A stretch of DNA of 64,000 nucleotides from Isoetes taiwanensis. Its lineage: Eukaryota > Streptophyta > Lycopodiopsida > Isoetales > Isoetaceae. Each line of letters begins with the position of its first letter. The first letter of the stretch is position 1. The notes beneath the pieces are model-generated. The model saw nothing but the letters and a program-made list of their open reading frames with translations. It was not told the DNA's origin and did no database searches. The position numbers and the translations under genes are program-made. The stretch is taken from contig JAJEKV010000009.1 of assembly GCA_021234155.1 (NCBI GenBank), positions 11,478,546-11,542,545 of the forward strand. Reading direction: 5' to 3'. This document shows, one piece after another, positions 12,555-22,669 of the stretch.

Positions 12555-12779
12555 TGGCAAGGGAGCAAAGTGGTAGGAAATGCAGGAGGCAGAAGGAAGA
12601 TGGATAAATAGTATGTTTAAGTGAGGATAGTATTTTTAGGGAGGACACATGGTAAGATAGAAAGAGGGGGAGGAATAAGGGGGTACAATTTGCAAGGGAA
12701 AGGGACCCAAACCAAACATTTTTTCTTTGCAAAAAGTTGATATTCTGGATACCCGAAATATCCAAGGATGCATGTGGGA

Positions 12780-12786
12780 TATAAAT
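12780..12786 (+). promoter_or_regulatory. Possible TATA box of the MYB gene
   Basis: TATAAAT, 268 bp upstream of the MYB ATG. The distance leaves room for a normal plant 5' UTR. No other TATA-like word is better placed, but this is a single-motif call. Confidence 0.35.
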
Positions 12787-13053
12787 CGAGGTCTTGACTT
12801 AGCTACCCCCGTGGGGCTGATGGCGATGGACGTATACCTAAATCAATCATACCTCCACGATTATTCCGGCGTCCTCCGCCGCTGCAGCACACCGCAGCCC
12901 TGCTCCATATTTTCAATCCATCTCTGAGAAATATGCGTTCTCTTCCCTCTGACACTTTTGACATCCTCCTTCAACTTGCTGCTCTGTCGCAACATCTTCC
13001 GGCATTAAATTCATCGTTTTGTTTGCTTCTCATTGTTCGATTCAAACTCCGAA

Positions 13054-14581
13054 ATGGGCCGCGCTCCTTGTTGCGAGAAAATTGGGCTTAATCGTGGTCC
13101 CTGGACACGCGAAGAAGACATCCTTCTCACTCGTTATATCAGCGTTCATGGCGAAGGATCATGGCGGACTTTGCCCAAAGCTGCAGGTAGCTTTTTTTCC
13201 TTTGTTTTGATGATCATTACCCACACATTCTTCCACTTCTTAATCTTAAGTAAACTCCCAGCAGAATTTCTCTCTCAGTTTTCTCTTCTTCTTACTTTCA
13301 GATGACAAAATATATCCCCAAATTGAACTCTCCTTTTTGAAGCTAGCTATACATTGCGTTCTGCATATGCTGCCACATTTTTTTTCTGTTGTAGAACTAT
13401 CCTAACTCATCAGCTGTATATTTTGGTGTATAATTGTAGCCCTAAGTAATGCTTAAAGAGCTTTTCAGGCTAAGTAAGCAACCACCAAACAAAATCTATT
13501 GTATTGTCTACTTCAATTGCTCTCAGATTTGGTAGAATCTGATCTGATGGCGAATGCAGGTCTGCGAAGATGCGGCAAAAGTTGCAGATTGAGATGGATC
13601 AACTACTTAAGGCCGGATGTAAAGAGAGGGAACATAACAGAAGAGGAGGATCAGATTATAATAAAGCTGCACTCCTTACTGGGTAACAGGTAAAGGATGA
13701 GACATATCACACACTTGAATGGAGTCTGCTTACTGCAACATTCGATTCCATAACAACACGTGATTTATTGGTGCAGGTGGTCTTTGATTGCAGGGCGGCT
13801 GCCAGGGAGGACGGATAATGAGATAAAAAATTACTGGAACACGCATCTGAAGAAAAAACTGAGAAGCATGGGCATTGATCCGCACACACATAGACCCCTC
13901 AACGAGGTGGACAGTGAAAATATGCAGCAAAATGGGAAGAAATGTTCGTGCAAGGATGAGACGTTGTGCAATGAGGAGAAAGGTGGTGGAAGAAAACGAA
14001 ACTGGAGCAGCAGGGCTGCAATTCCTCTCCATAACCTCCTTGATGCCAGCTTCAACAACTCCTCCGACGAGCCCCCGGCCGGGGCGGCGGCTTCTTCGGC
14101 CTCGCCGCGGTCTCTCCGCGCCCCGCCCTCGTCTCCGGCCAGCCTCATGTCCCCTGAGCCATCCTCTCATGTCCAAGAATTGTACCCCAGGCTGCACCCT
14201 CAGGAGTACCACCTTGATTGGGAGCAAAAGCTCCACAGCCCTTCTCAAGACCATAACTTCAGCAATGATACTGCCACCAGCAGCATGGCTGCATCTACCA
14301 TCCCTCCTGTGCTCCTCTTTGGCCTCAACTCTGAATGGGACCACCCTGTTGCCTCTTCTAGACTACCCCCCCATGATGCCCTCCCCTCCTACTTCACCCA
14401 TGATGTTAACAACATTAGCAGACACTTTATTTCCCACCTTGCCCATCTTGGCCCTGATCACTCTAACCTCTGGGATGTCGATCCCCCCATCATCATCCCT
14501 CATGATCACCTTGTCCCTAGCTCTGACCAGCTCTGGGAGGCTCAATACGAGCATAAAGCTGGAATTGGACTTTGGATTTAA
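13054..14581 (+). CDS. R2R3-MYB transcription factor (exons 13054-13186, 13560-13689, 13777-14581)
   Basis: Three exons of 133, 130 and 805 bp give 355 residues. The 133/130 bp exon sizes and splice phases are the hallmark plant R2R3-MYB structure, which fixes the start at [10 protein letters not shown]2 (about residues 14-61) and R3 (67-112) carry the regularly spaced tryptophans; as usual the first R3 Trp is replaced (Ile). R3 ends in [20 protein letters not shown], followed by [10 protein letters not shown]. The bHLH-interaction signature is imperfect: the usual Asp/Glu-Leu at its start is Gln-Ile, while the later Lys, Leu, Leu and Arg positions are kept. The C-terminal region is Ser/Pro/His-rich and unstructured-looking, ending [18 protein letters not shown]. 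Nuclear DNA-binding regulator; the repeat domain resembles MYBs of phenylpropanoid or flavonoid control, but target genes cannot be read from sequence. A large antisense frame here is a shadow. The last 35 codons plus downstream DNA are duplicated at 20044. Confidence 0.93.
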
Positions 14582-16754
14582 GTTTTCCCTTTCATTCTGC
14601 AATTTCATGAGTGTTCTTGAATATGTTTGTCATAGTTTGCTAGCTTAATTGCTTGCTATGGAAGTTTATACAAGCAATCACCGTCTTTCTGTTGTTTGTT
14701 CATATGCCTTATTCGTAGTTTCCAGCTTATATTGCTTGTTGTGGAAGTTTAGGCTTAGCACTATGAATCTCCATGCCAGCAATGTCGTGTATTTACGTCA
14801 TAAAGTTTAAGGGTTACGTGATATGAGTTACCCCTTCTATCAACAAAGTCAAGGATGGATCGTCCTCAATAATCATCTGCCTTGACAAAACAACTTCTTT
14901 GAAGACTGATCAAACTCAATTATCTGTGTCAAAGATATCTCCTCTTGCAGACTGATCGAATTCAATCATTTGTCTTGAGAGCTAACAACCTTTAAATGTG
15001 GAACAAAAGCCACACTTGGTAAATTCATTTTGAGGCAAGGAATCACTTTCCAAGCAAATACCAATTCTTTTTCAAAAATGTGCCCAACATTTGACCTGAG
15101 GTATTTGGAAAAGCTTTTCCGTTTGGCATATACTCCTCAAGCTATCATACTATATGTCTTAGAATGAGGATATTGCTAACATATTCAAAGATGTGGTTGA
15201 ATTCATTGGGATGGAACTCATCTAGAATAGATTCCAAAGGCTTTATGTCTGAATCGACCTTCTTTGTCTCATTCTTAGCCGTGCAAATATATTGACTTCT
15301 TGGAACTCTGAGAAGCTTCACGTCTAGTGGGGTAGATTTCTAACACTTAATTTGCAGTATCTGTCGCCTCCACCTTGATATGTAAGGCGCATAAGGTGTA
15401 ATCCCAGTTAAAATACTCCTCAAAATTAAAAAACACCCAAGCCCATACATGTAGATTGACCCACGCGAACAGGAAGGATGCGTGCCCCAATCTTGCAATC
15501 CCCAAATAAGAGGACACACAAACTAGAGAGAAATAGGATTTCATCAACTTACCTTCAGAATATGCCAATGATATGCCCTAGTTCACAAGTTACAGACTAT
15601 TTAAATAAGGATTTTGGGTACCGAGTGTCGAAGCCCTTCCTAAAGACCAGAGAATTACTAAGCATAGTTTCATTATATTTGGATAAATCTTGAATTGTTG
15701 GACCATATTCTAAATTCATGCATCAATGAGGTTTTTCTCACACTAATTGACATCCCCGACCACGGTAAAAATTATGAACACCCATTATATTTTACATTGA
15801 TAACTATGGGCGACGTTTTAGTATATTAATATTTTTATTAATTAATTTGTGGACGATTTTGTTAGAATGAAAATTTTATTAATTAATATATGGACGATTT
15901 TGTTAGATTTATTGTTTTCGAATCCTTTCCTAAAGACAAGAGATTCACTGACTTGTTGGCAAGTTATAATGCAATAGGCTAAGGATGACTTGGGGCTTTC
16001 AGGCTTGAAATTGAGAAACTGGTATTCATTTTGCGAAACATTCCTGTATAACTCTTGGAATGCTTTTGATTGTCTGCTTCTAGGTAATATGAGAAATGAG
16101 GGAACCCATGTCACATCTCACGCTGAGCACGACACGGCAAAAAAAAAGGAAAAAAAAATTTCTTTTTTTTCTTTTTATCCTTTTTGTTTTTTTCTTGACT
16201 TGTCACGCTAAGCGCGAGATGTGGCAGAGAAGGGTCTACTATTCTTGTCATATGGCATCTAATTGGACTCAATATATTGATCTAGGGCTAGAATATTAGA
16301 TTTTTTACAACATAAATTTGTATTTTTGCATTAACCCTCGCGCGTAGTGCAAGATGTGGTAGTGAAGGGTTTGCTATTCTTGCCATATGAAATCCAATCC
16401 TTGCCATGCCACATCCAATTGGACATAATATATTGATCTGAAAGGTTAGAATCTTAGTTTCTTTACAAATAAAATTTGTATTTTTGCATTAATATGTAGC
16501 ACAATAACAGGGGGTTTTTTTTGTGTTTTTGTACGCTTTTCACAAAGGTTTTCCTAAGATTTCATGGCGTATTCGAATGGATGTACTAATGCGTACATCT
16601 AGAGTGCACCATTTCTTAGTCGTTGATTTAGCTTTTTTTTTTTCAATGGTCTAACATCCAAGGGCTCACGACAAAAGCCCTCTTTTTATTTTAGGGGCTG
16701 AACATGCAGATCATAGTGGAAACAGATTTGGAGTGGAAGCGTTAGTGCTTTAGT

Positions 16755-16945
16755 GCAGAGGATGATGCGGCTGGATGCTTGCTTCAACAGTTTGTGCCAT
16801 ACTATTCAAAGTTCCCATGGCATTCCGGCGCCAAAGCATTTCTTTCGAAGTTTTTTCCAAGGTATGGAAATTATTGTGGCCCTAATTGGTCCAGCGGCAG
16901 AGACAGAAGCCTCCGACAGAAGCCTTTCAATCGAAAGAGGAGCGA
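16755..16945 (+). pseudogene. Phospholipase A2-like exon fragment
   Basis: An open frame reads FVPYYSKFPWHSG and then RYGNYCGPNWSSGRD, which resembles the segment just upstream of the catalytic His-Asp in plant PLA2-family proteins. The expected continuation (Cys-Cys-x-x-His-Asp) is missing; after GRD the sequence degenerates into RSLRQKPFNRKR. No other PLA2 exon is found nearby. It directly abuts the start codon of the LYR gene and may now be its 5' UTR or promoter. Confidence 0.5.
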
Positions 16946-17416
16946 ATGGAAAGCGCAATACCGCCCCATATTGCGAACAGCGCCCGAAATGTAAGTCATT
17001 AAACCTCCTCTTACTTATGCATCTGTGATTGCTTAAGCTCTTACTGTTTTGGCAGCTCTACAGAGAATGCCTTAGGGAGCCGAATACATTGGTAACAAGG
17101 TAGCTTCCTATTTCATTTCCTCCATATTAGAGTAAGTTGACGCAGAGTTATTGCGTGGCAGAATGGGAACATGAAACAACTGTACTACATTATCAGACAT
17201 GACTTTAGAAAAAACATGAACGAAACCGATCCAGAGAAGATAAAGGCTCTAAAAGAAGCGTGAGTTGCTTTTTCTTGCTCTCAGGTTCTCATGCAATATG
17301 TTTTTCCCTGTTTCCTTTAGCCTTAATGATGCAGGTACTCCTGCAGTGCTGTGAGAGGTCTTCTCAATCATATGCTCCATGAAGCATGGTCTATGACAAC
17401 AGGGCAAGAAGAATAA
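16946..17416 (+). CDS. Small LYR-motif protein (exons 16946-16990, 17056-17091, 17162-17259, 17335-17416)
   Basis: Four tiny exons (45, 36, 98, 82 bp) join in phase through GT/AG introns to an 86-residue protein, starting MESAIPPHIANSARN and ending MTTGQEE. Exon 2 encodes LYRECLREPNTL, a perfect L-Y-R motif with downstream Leu-Arg. Exon 3 encodes a basic helix, YYIIRHDFRKNMNETDPEK, with the Phe expected in LYR proteins; exon 4 adds a C-terminal helix. Known LYR proteins are small mitochondrial matrix factors that bind acyl carrier protein and assist Fe-S transfer or respiratory complex assembly; which member this is I cannot say. No N-terminal presequence is obvious, as for several LYR proteins. 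All exons are too short for ordinary ORF detection. The intact frame suggests function, but transposition of a gene copy within the 2.07 kb block is possible. Confidence 0.6.
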
Positions 17417-18899
17417 GCTTAACCATCGTGGATCTGGTTTTTTCTTTCTCAGTCTGTTCTAGAACTTAGTCTTCTGAACTGTGTCTTTTAGAGGTATGTG
17501 CAAAATATTGTCTGATTGCTAGTACAGATTGATGGGAATATACACTGCCTTTCCAGGCGTTGGTTAAATAAAAGATTTCATAAAGTTTTGTAAGAGAAAA
17601 GGAAAACATTATCTCTAAGACAAGATACATTCGCCAATTTTGTACCATCTCATCTTAGAGGTGTGAAATCATATCGATTTGTTTGCGCTTTTAAAATGCT
17701 TGTAATAATTATTCAGGTTTTGTGCACATAGGCCTCTTATGCGATTCCCATGCTATCTTATGCACTATCAGCCTTGAGCTGTTAACGCATGCTTGGAGTG
17801 AAGGTGGTGTCCAAAAGAACGACTATTACTTATAATGGCATTATATTGTTATACGGGCTTATAGGGATGGCTTAATATTGGTAATCAGGTTGGGTTACCT
17901 CTTTAATGAGGCCAAATAAGATGGACAAATGCATGTTCAGCACAGTGAAACCTATATAAATCCTGGTGGCTGAATCTTTGAGTCAGCAAATGAAACCTGT
18001 AGAAATCCAATTACATGAGTCTTTGAGGCCTGTAAACATTTCGATTTTGCTTAAAGATTCCTAGCACTCAAGCAACAAATAAAAGATGGAAAAAAGGAAG
18101 AATTTATATATATGGTGTTTGAACTTGTAATAGTGCTGAATGGATGTTTCTTCATTTCTCGATGTTAGTGGAAAATTTTTCCATTTTCTTTCTGCTTCAG
18201 TTAGGGCCCGAAGGGCCCAAAATTTTTTTTAATATAGCAATCAACACACAACTACCATTAACATTATTAACATAAACCATTGCATTTAATACATTTAAAT
18301 AAAAATCCCCCTTAAACCCCCTTTGGTTTGGGTGCATATTCACACAGGGGTATATTTACAATACATGTACAAAATTAACACCATTAAGTACATTCACTCA
18401 AACCTTATAGTATTTTGCAAACCTTAATATACAGTATACAAAAACTTCTACATGCATACCCCACAAACGAGGATCGCTATGTATGGTCCAGATCTTGGAA
18501 TAAAGGGCAAATATGCCCATCCGAAGGCTCTCGTTGCCCGAAGTAACCCCCCATGTGAATATGCTCGCGCTTAACGTGAGATGTGGCAGAAGAAGGGTCT
18601 CTATTCTTGAACATGACCTCGAATTGAACCTAGTATATTGGTCTAAAAGGTTAGAATCTTAGTTTTTCTACAACCAAATGTAAATAGACCATTTTTGTAT
18701 TATGCATCTCTAGAATTTTCATAAAATTAATTTTGAATCCGTATTTTATGCTCATATTCTAATGTTTTGATCAAAGTTAAACAAGATTCTTTGTACATTA
18801 AAGCCTTAAATTCCTATCTTTTACTCCAAAGAAGTACAAAATCAAGTGTGAAAGATGCAGTTTTATGCCATTTTCAAAAAAATGAAATGTGGAATAATT

Positions 18900-19640
18900 T
18901 CAAATTAATGAAATCATAGTTCTTTGTCGTCCTAATTTAAAAATTGCCTTCCGCAACTACAATTTTAAGCCATACTTCATAATCTTGCTCAAATTTCTAT
19001 AATTTATACGATGCTTGTCTGCATAGATCTACTACATTCCTTGTGCTTTGAGTATGCATTCTCGTGCTTCCTTCATGCTAGTTTCCGTATCTTGCAGCAA
19101 ATCGTGCGCCAATTGTGCTTATATACCGGATCATGTCATGTTGTTGGAGTCAAGCATTGATCTCTTTATGTTAGCATAAAAGTTGTCATGCCAATAGCAA
19201 AGTACTTAACACTATTGTAAGCAAATCCATTTAGACAATGGTAGGCTTCCCATGGATCCGTGTTATTCCATACATATATCCTCAACATGTCCTCAAGTAC
19301 TACATTTAATTCTTTTGTTTGGCTGTCTGTCTGGGCATCTTGTCGTGTTTATGGAGAGCTTAGTACCAATGGCATCTCATATGCCTTCCAAAATTCTCTT
19401 GTACACAAGTGCTCTTGGTCAGATACTATACCTTTAGGTATGCCATGTAACCTGCAGATGTTAATGATGAAGAGCACTGTCGTTTTCAATACTTTAATTG
19501 TTGGCTTTCATGGTAAGAAGTGTGTGCCAACTTCGAAAGTGAGTCGACGACGACAAGGACGCTATCATTTTCGTTGTAGTTGGGAGTCTTGTGATGAAAA
19601 CCTAAAGAGAATCCTACTTGAAAATTGATACTTCAAGCAG
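18900..19640 (-). pseudogene. Ty3/gypsy integrase relic
   Basis: Read on the minus strand, about 19620-19150 gives the chromovirus/gypsy integrase core in order: SVLVVVDSLSKLAHF, RLHGIPKGIVSDQ (catalytic Asp context), EFWKAYE, DAQTDSQTKELNVVLEDML and FAYN. Further on (18900-19140) come AREC-LKAQGR, YADKHR and DDEVWLK, the region after the catalytic core. Several stop codons and frameshifts make it non-functional. Short plus-strand frames here are shadows. Copies of this relic lie at 24295-25345 and 35756-36805. Confidence 0.75.
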
Positions 19641-20043
19641 TTCAAGATGCACTGAGGTTTTGATTTGCTCATTCTTGACGTGTTGACATGATATACATTA
19701 TTGGTACTTGATAATATACTACATATTTGGCCAAAATAACTTCTTCATATGGCCATGTATGTTTGGTCATGCATGCCTATTACTGAAGGATCGTGCAATT
19801 CATACATGCTTTGATCCTTAATTTTCCTTTCACTAGGTATGCAGAACCTAACATTGTAGTAGAGGTGTTCTTCCTATAGCTTGTAGCTAGGGATAGGTTT
19901 GAGCTATAAATCCAACATTACGTCTTTTTCATATTTTTTAACTGTTGGTCGAAAAAAAAAGAATTAGGTATGCGAACTTTTCTCTCATGAAAAAAGAATT
20001 GTGTATGCGAATTTTTCTCTCATGCGAACTTTTCTCTAATGAA

Positions 20044-20155
20044 TTGGGATGTCGATCCCCCCATCAGCATCCCTCATGATCACCTTGTTCCAAGCTCTGA
20101 CCAGCTCTGAGAGGCTCAATACGAGCATAAAGCTAGAATTGGACTTTGGATTTAA
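20044..20155 (+). pseudogene. Duplicated MYB 3' end
   Basis: Matches the last 35 codons of the MYB gene (14470-14581) with few substitutions. The Trp codon of DQLWEAQ has become TGA, so it would be non-coding even if joined upstream. The similarity continues into the 3' flank, so this is a segmental duplication and not a retrocopy. Nothing recognisable lies between 19640 and 20043. Confidence 0.88.
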
Positions 20156-21196
20156 GTTTTTCCTGTCATTCTGCAATTTCATGAGGGTTCTCATATGTTT
20201 GTCATAGTTTGCTAGCTTATTTGCTTGCTATGGAAGTTTATACAAGCAATCACCATCTTTTTGTTGTTTGTTCATAAGCCTTTTTCGTAGTTTCCAGCTT
20301 ATATTGCTTGCCGTGGACGTTTAGTTTTAGCACTATGAATCTCCATGCCAATGTCGTGTTATTTACATCATAAAGTTTACGGTTATGTGATACGAGTTAC
20401 CCCTTCTATCAACAAAGTCAAGGACTTATGGTCCTCGATCATCCGCCTTGACAAAATAACTTCTTTGAAGACTGATCAAACTCGATTATTTGTGTTAAAG
20501 ATATCTCCTCTTACAGACTGATCGAACTCAATTATCTGTCTTGAGAGCTAACAACCTTTAAACTGGAACAAAAGCCACCCTTGATAAATTCGGAGGCAAG
20601 GAATCACTTTCCAAGCAAATACCAATTCTTTTTCAAAAATGTGCCCAACATTTGACCTAAGGTATTTGTAAAAGCTTTTCCGTTTGGCATATACTCCTCA
20701 AGCTATCACACTATGTCTTAGAATGAGGATATTGCTAGCATATTCAAAGATGTGGGCGAATTCATTGGGATGGACTCATCTAGAATAGATTCCAAAGGTT
20801 TTATGTCTGAATCGACCTTCTTTGTCTCATTCTTAGCCGTGTAAATATATCGACTCCTTGGAACTCCGAAGAAGCTTCATGTCTAGTGGGATAGATTTCT
20901 AACACTTTGCAGTATCTGTTGCCTCCATCTTGATATGTAAGGCGCATAAGGTGCCAGTTAAAATACTCCTCAAAATTAAAAAAACACCCAAGCCCATACA
21001 CATAGATTGACCACGGGAAGGATGCGTGCCCTAATCTTGCAATCCCCAAATAAAAGGACATAAACTAGAGAGAAATAGGATTTCATCAACTTACCTTCAG
21101 AGTATGCCAATGATATGCCCTAGTTCACAAGTTACAGACTATTTAAAGAAGGATTTTGGGTACCGAGTGTCAAAGCCCTTCCTAAAGACAAGAGAA

Positions 21197-21777
21197 TTAT
21201 TGTTGTTAGTTTCAAGGTTCCCATGTATTAGTTTTGGGGTCGTTAGTTTTGGGGTTCCCGCCTAGTTCTAATTTTTGTTTCCCAATTGAGTGTTGGCTTT
21301 AAGGTACCCGCCCAGTTTTAATTTTGAGTTTTCCACCTACTACTAAAATTTGGATTTCTCGCTGAGTGTTATGGGCCTCCCCATGCAGTGTTCATTTTGG
21401 GGGTAAGTCGGTTCTTTTTTCTTCTTAAATAGAAACGTCTTTATCTGGCGCCTGGCAGCCAGGCGAGTTTTATTGTTTATCTCTTTTCTCTTTCTCTGAC
21501 GTCTAGGGACCAATGGGAGTTCCTGACGCCTAGTGCCGAGCAAGCTCTTGGCGCCTGGTGCCAATACAAGCTCTTGGCACCTCAACTGGAGCTTTAAGGC
21601 GCGAGTTTCTAGCTTCTTTGTTGCCTTCTATGCTTTGATGGGTTCTGATTTGGTAACTGTTTGATGGATTTACCTTAGTGGAATAGCCAGGCAAGAGAAA
21701 TCAAAGCTCCTCATCTCTTTGCAAATTGAGGTAAAAAAATCATCTCTTTTCTTCATCTATCTAGAAATTATTAGCTA
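21197..21777. other. Unit-specific block with GGCGCC-rich direct repeats
   Basis: No counterpart in the reference segment. It begins with three or four variants of GTTAGTTTTGGGGTTCCCGC / GTTTTAATTTTGAG-type phrases (21200-21340). It then holds imperfect repeats of CTCTTGGCGCCTGG and CTGGCGCCTGGCAGCC (about 21455-21585). I see no credible coding region; a minus-strand 80-codon frame is a product of the repeats. The same block occurs in unit 2 at about 32665-33245. Confidence 0.45.
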
Positions 21778-22669
21778 TAAAGGATGACTTGGGGCTTTCA
21801 GGCTTGAAATTGAGAAATTGGTATTGTTAATGGATTTATTTTGCAAAAAGTTCCTGTACAATACTCTTGGAATGCTTTTGATTGTCTGATTCTAGGTAAT
21901 ATGAGAAATGAGGGAAGCCATGCCACATCTCACGTTGAGCACGACAAAGCAAAAAGAAAGAAAAAAAAATCAATTTTTTTTTTCTTTCTTTTTTCTTTTT
22001 TTTTTTTTGAAAAAAAAATCTTTTTGTTTTTTTCTTGACTTGTCGCGCTAAGCGCGAGATGTGGCAGAGAAGTTTACTATTCTTGTCATATGGCATCCAA
22101 TTGGACTCAATATATTGATCTAAAGGGTTAGAATATTAAATTTTTTACAACATAAATTTGTATTTTTGCATTAACCATCGTGCGTAGCGTGAAAGGGTTT
22201 GCTATTCTTGCCATGTGGCATCCAATTTGTACAACTATCCTTGCCATGCCACCCCTATTGGACATAGTATATTGATTTGAAATGTTAGAATCTTAGTTTT
22301 TTTACAAATAAAATTTGTATTTTTGCATTAATGCTCGCACTTAGTGCGAGATGTGGCAGAGAAGGGTCTCTATTCTTGCAACATGACCTCGAATTGAACC
22401 TAATATATTCGTATAAAGGGTTAGAAGTTTAGTTTTTTTACAACTAAATGTAAATAGACCATTTTTGTATTATGCATCTGTGGGATTTTCATAAAATTAA
22501 TTTTGAATCCGTATTTTATGTTCATATTTTAATGTTTTGATCAAAGTTAAACAAGATTCTTTGTACATTACAGCCTTAAAATCCTATCTTTTACTCCAAA
22601 GAACTACAAAATCAAGTGTGAAAGACGCAGTTTTATGCCATTTTCAAAAAAAAATGAAATGTGGAATAA

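Larger units (their letters stand above)
16491..18563. other. 2.07 kb block present only in the reference copy, carrying a LYR gene
   Basis: The paralogous sequence at about 22328 runs straight from TTTTTGCATTAAT to GCTCGC, whereas here about 2.07 kb intervenes, bounded on both sides by AATATG (16491-16496 and 18558-18563). The direct repeat suggests insertion, but it is short and could be chance; loss from the other copy is also possible. The block holds a PLA2-like exon, the LYR gene and about 1.1 kb of AT-rich sequence (17420-18555) with no gene that I can support. Confidence 0.5.
14475..19470. repeat. Segmental duplication, reference copy (MYB tail plus downstream sequence)
   Basis: Collinear with 20044-25350: MYB 3' end, 3' flank, the left-block repeat (about 15400-15670), the GCTAAGCGCGAGATG repeats (16090-16400 and 18560-18620), and the gypsy integrase relic. 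It differs by a 2.07 kb block (16491-18563) absent from the other copy, and lacks the Helitron and MITE found there, so it provides the empty sites for both insertions. Between 14582 and 16490 I find no gene. A roughly 33 bp unit containing GTGGACGATTTTG / ATGGACGATTTTG is repeated twice at about 15838-15912. Confidence 0.85.

Noticed and set aside
12282-12765. Pro/Ser/Leu-rich minus frames and a Gly/Arg-rich plus frame upstream of MYB
   Set aside because: Low-complexity shadows of the G-rich tract.
13730-14344. 204-codon frame antisense to the MYB last exon
   Set aside because: It overlaps a well supported exon in a GC-rich stretch and has no recognisable domain.
19252-19628. Plus-strand frames of 61 and 122 codons
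   Set aside because: They are the complement of the gypsy integrase core, which is recognisable on the minus strand.
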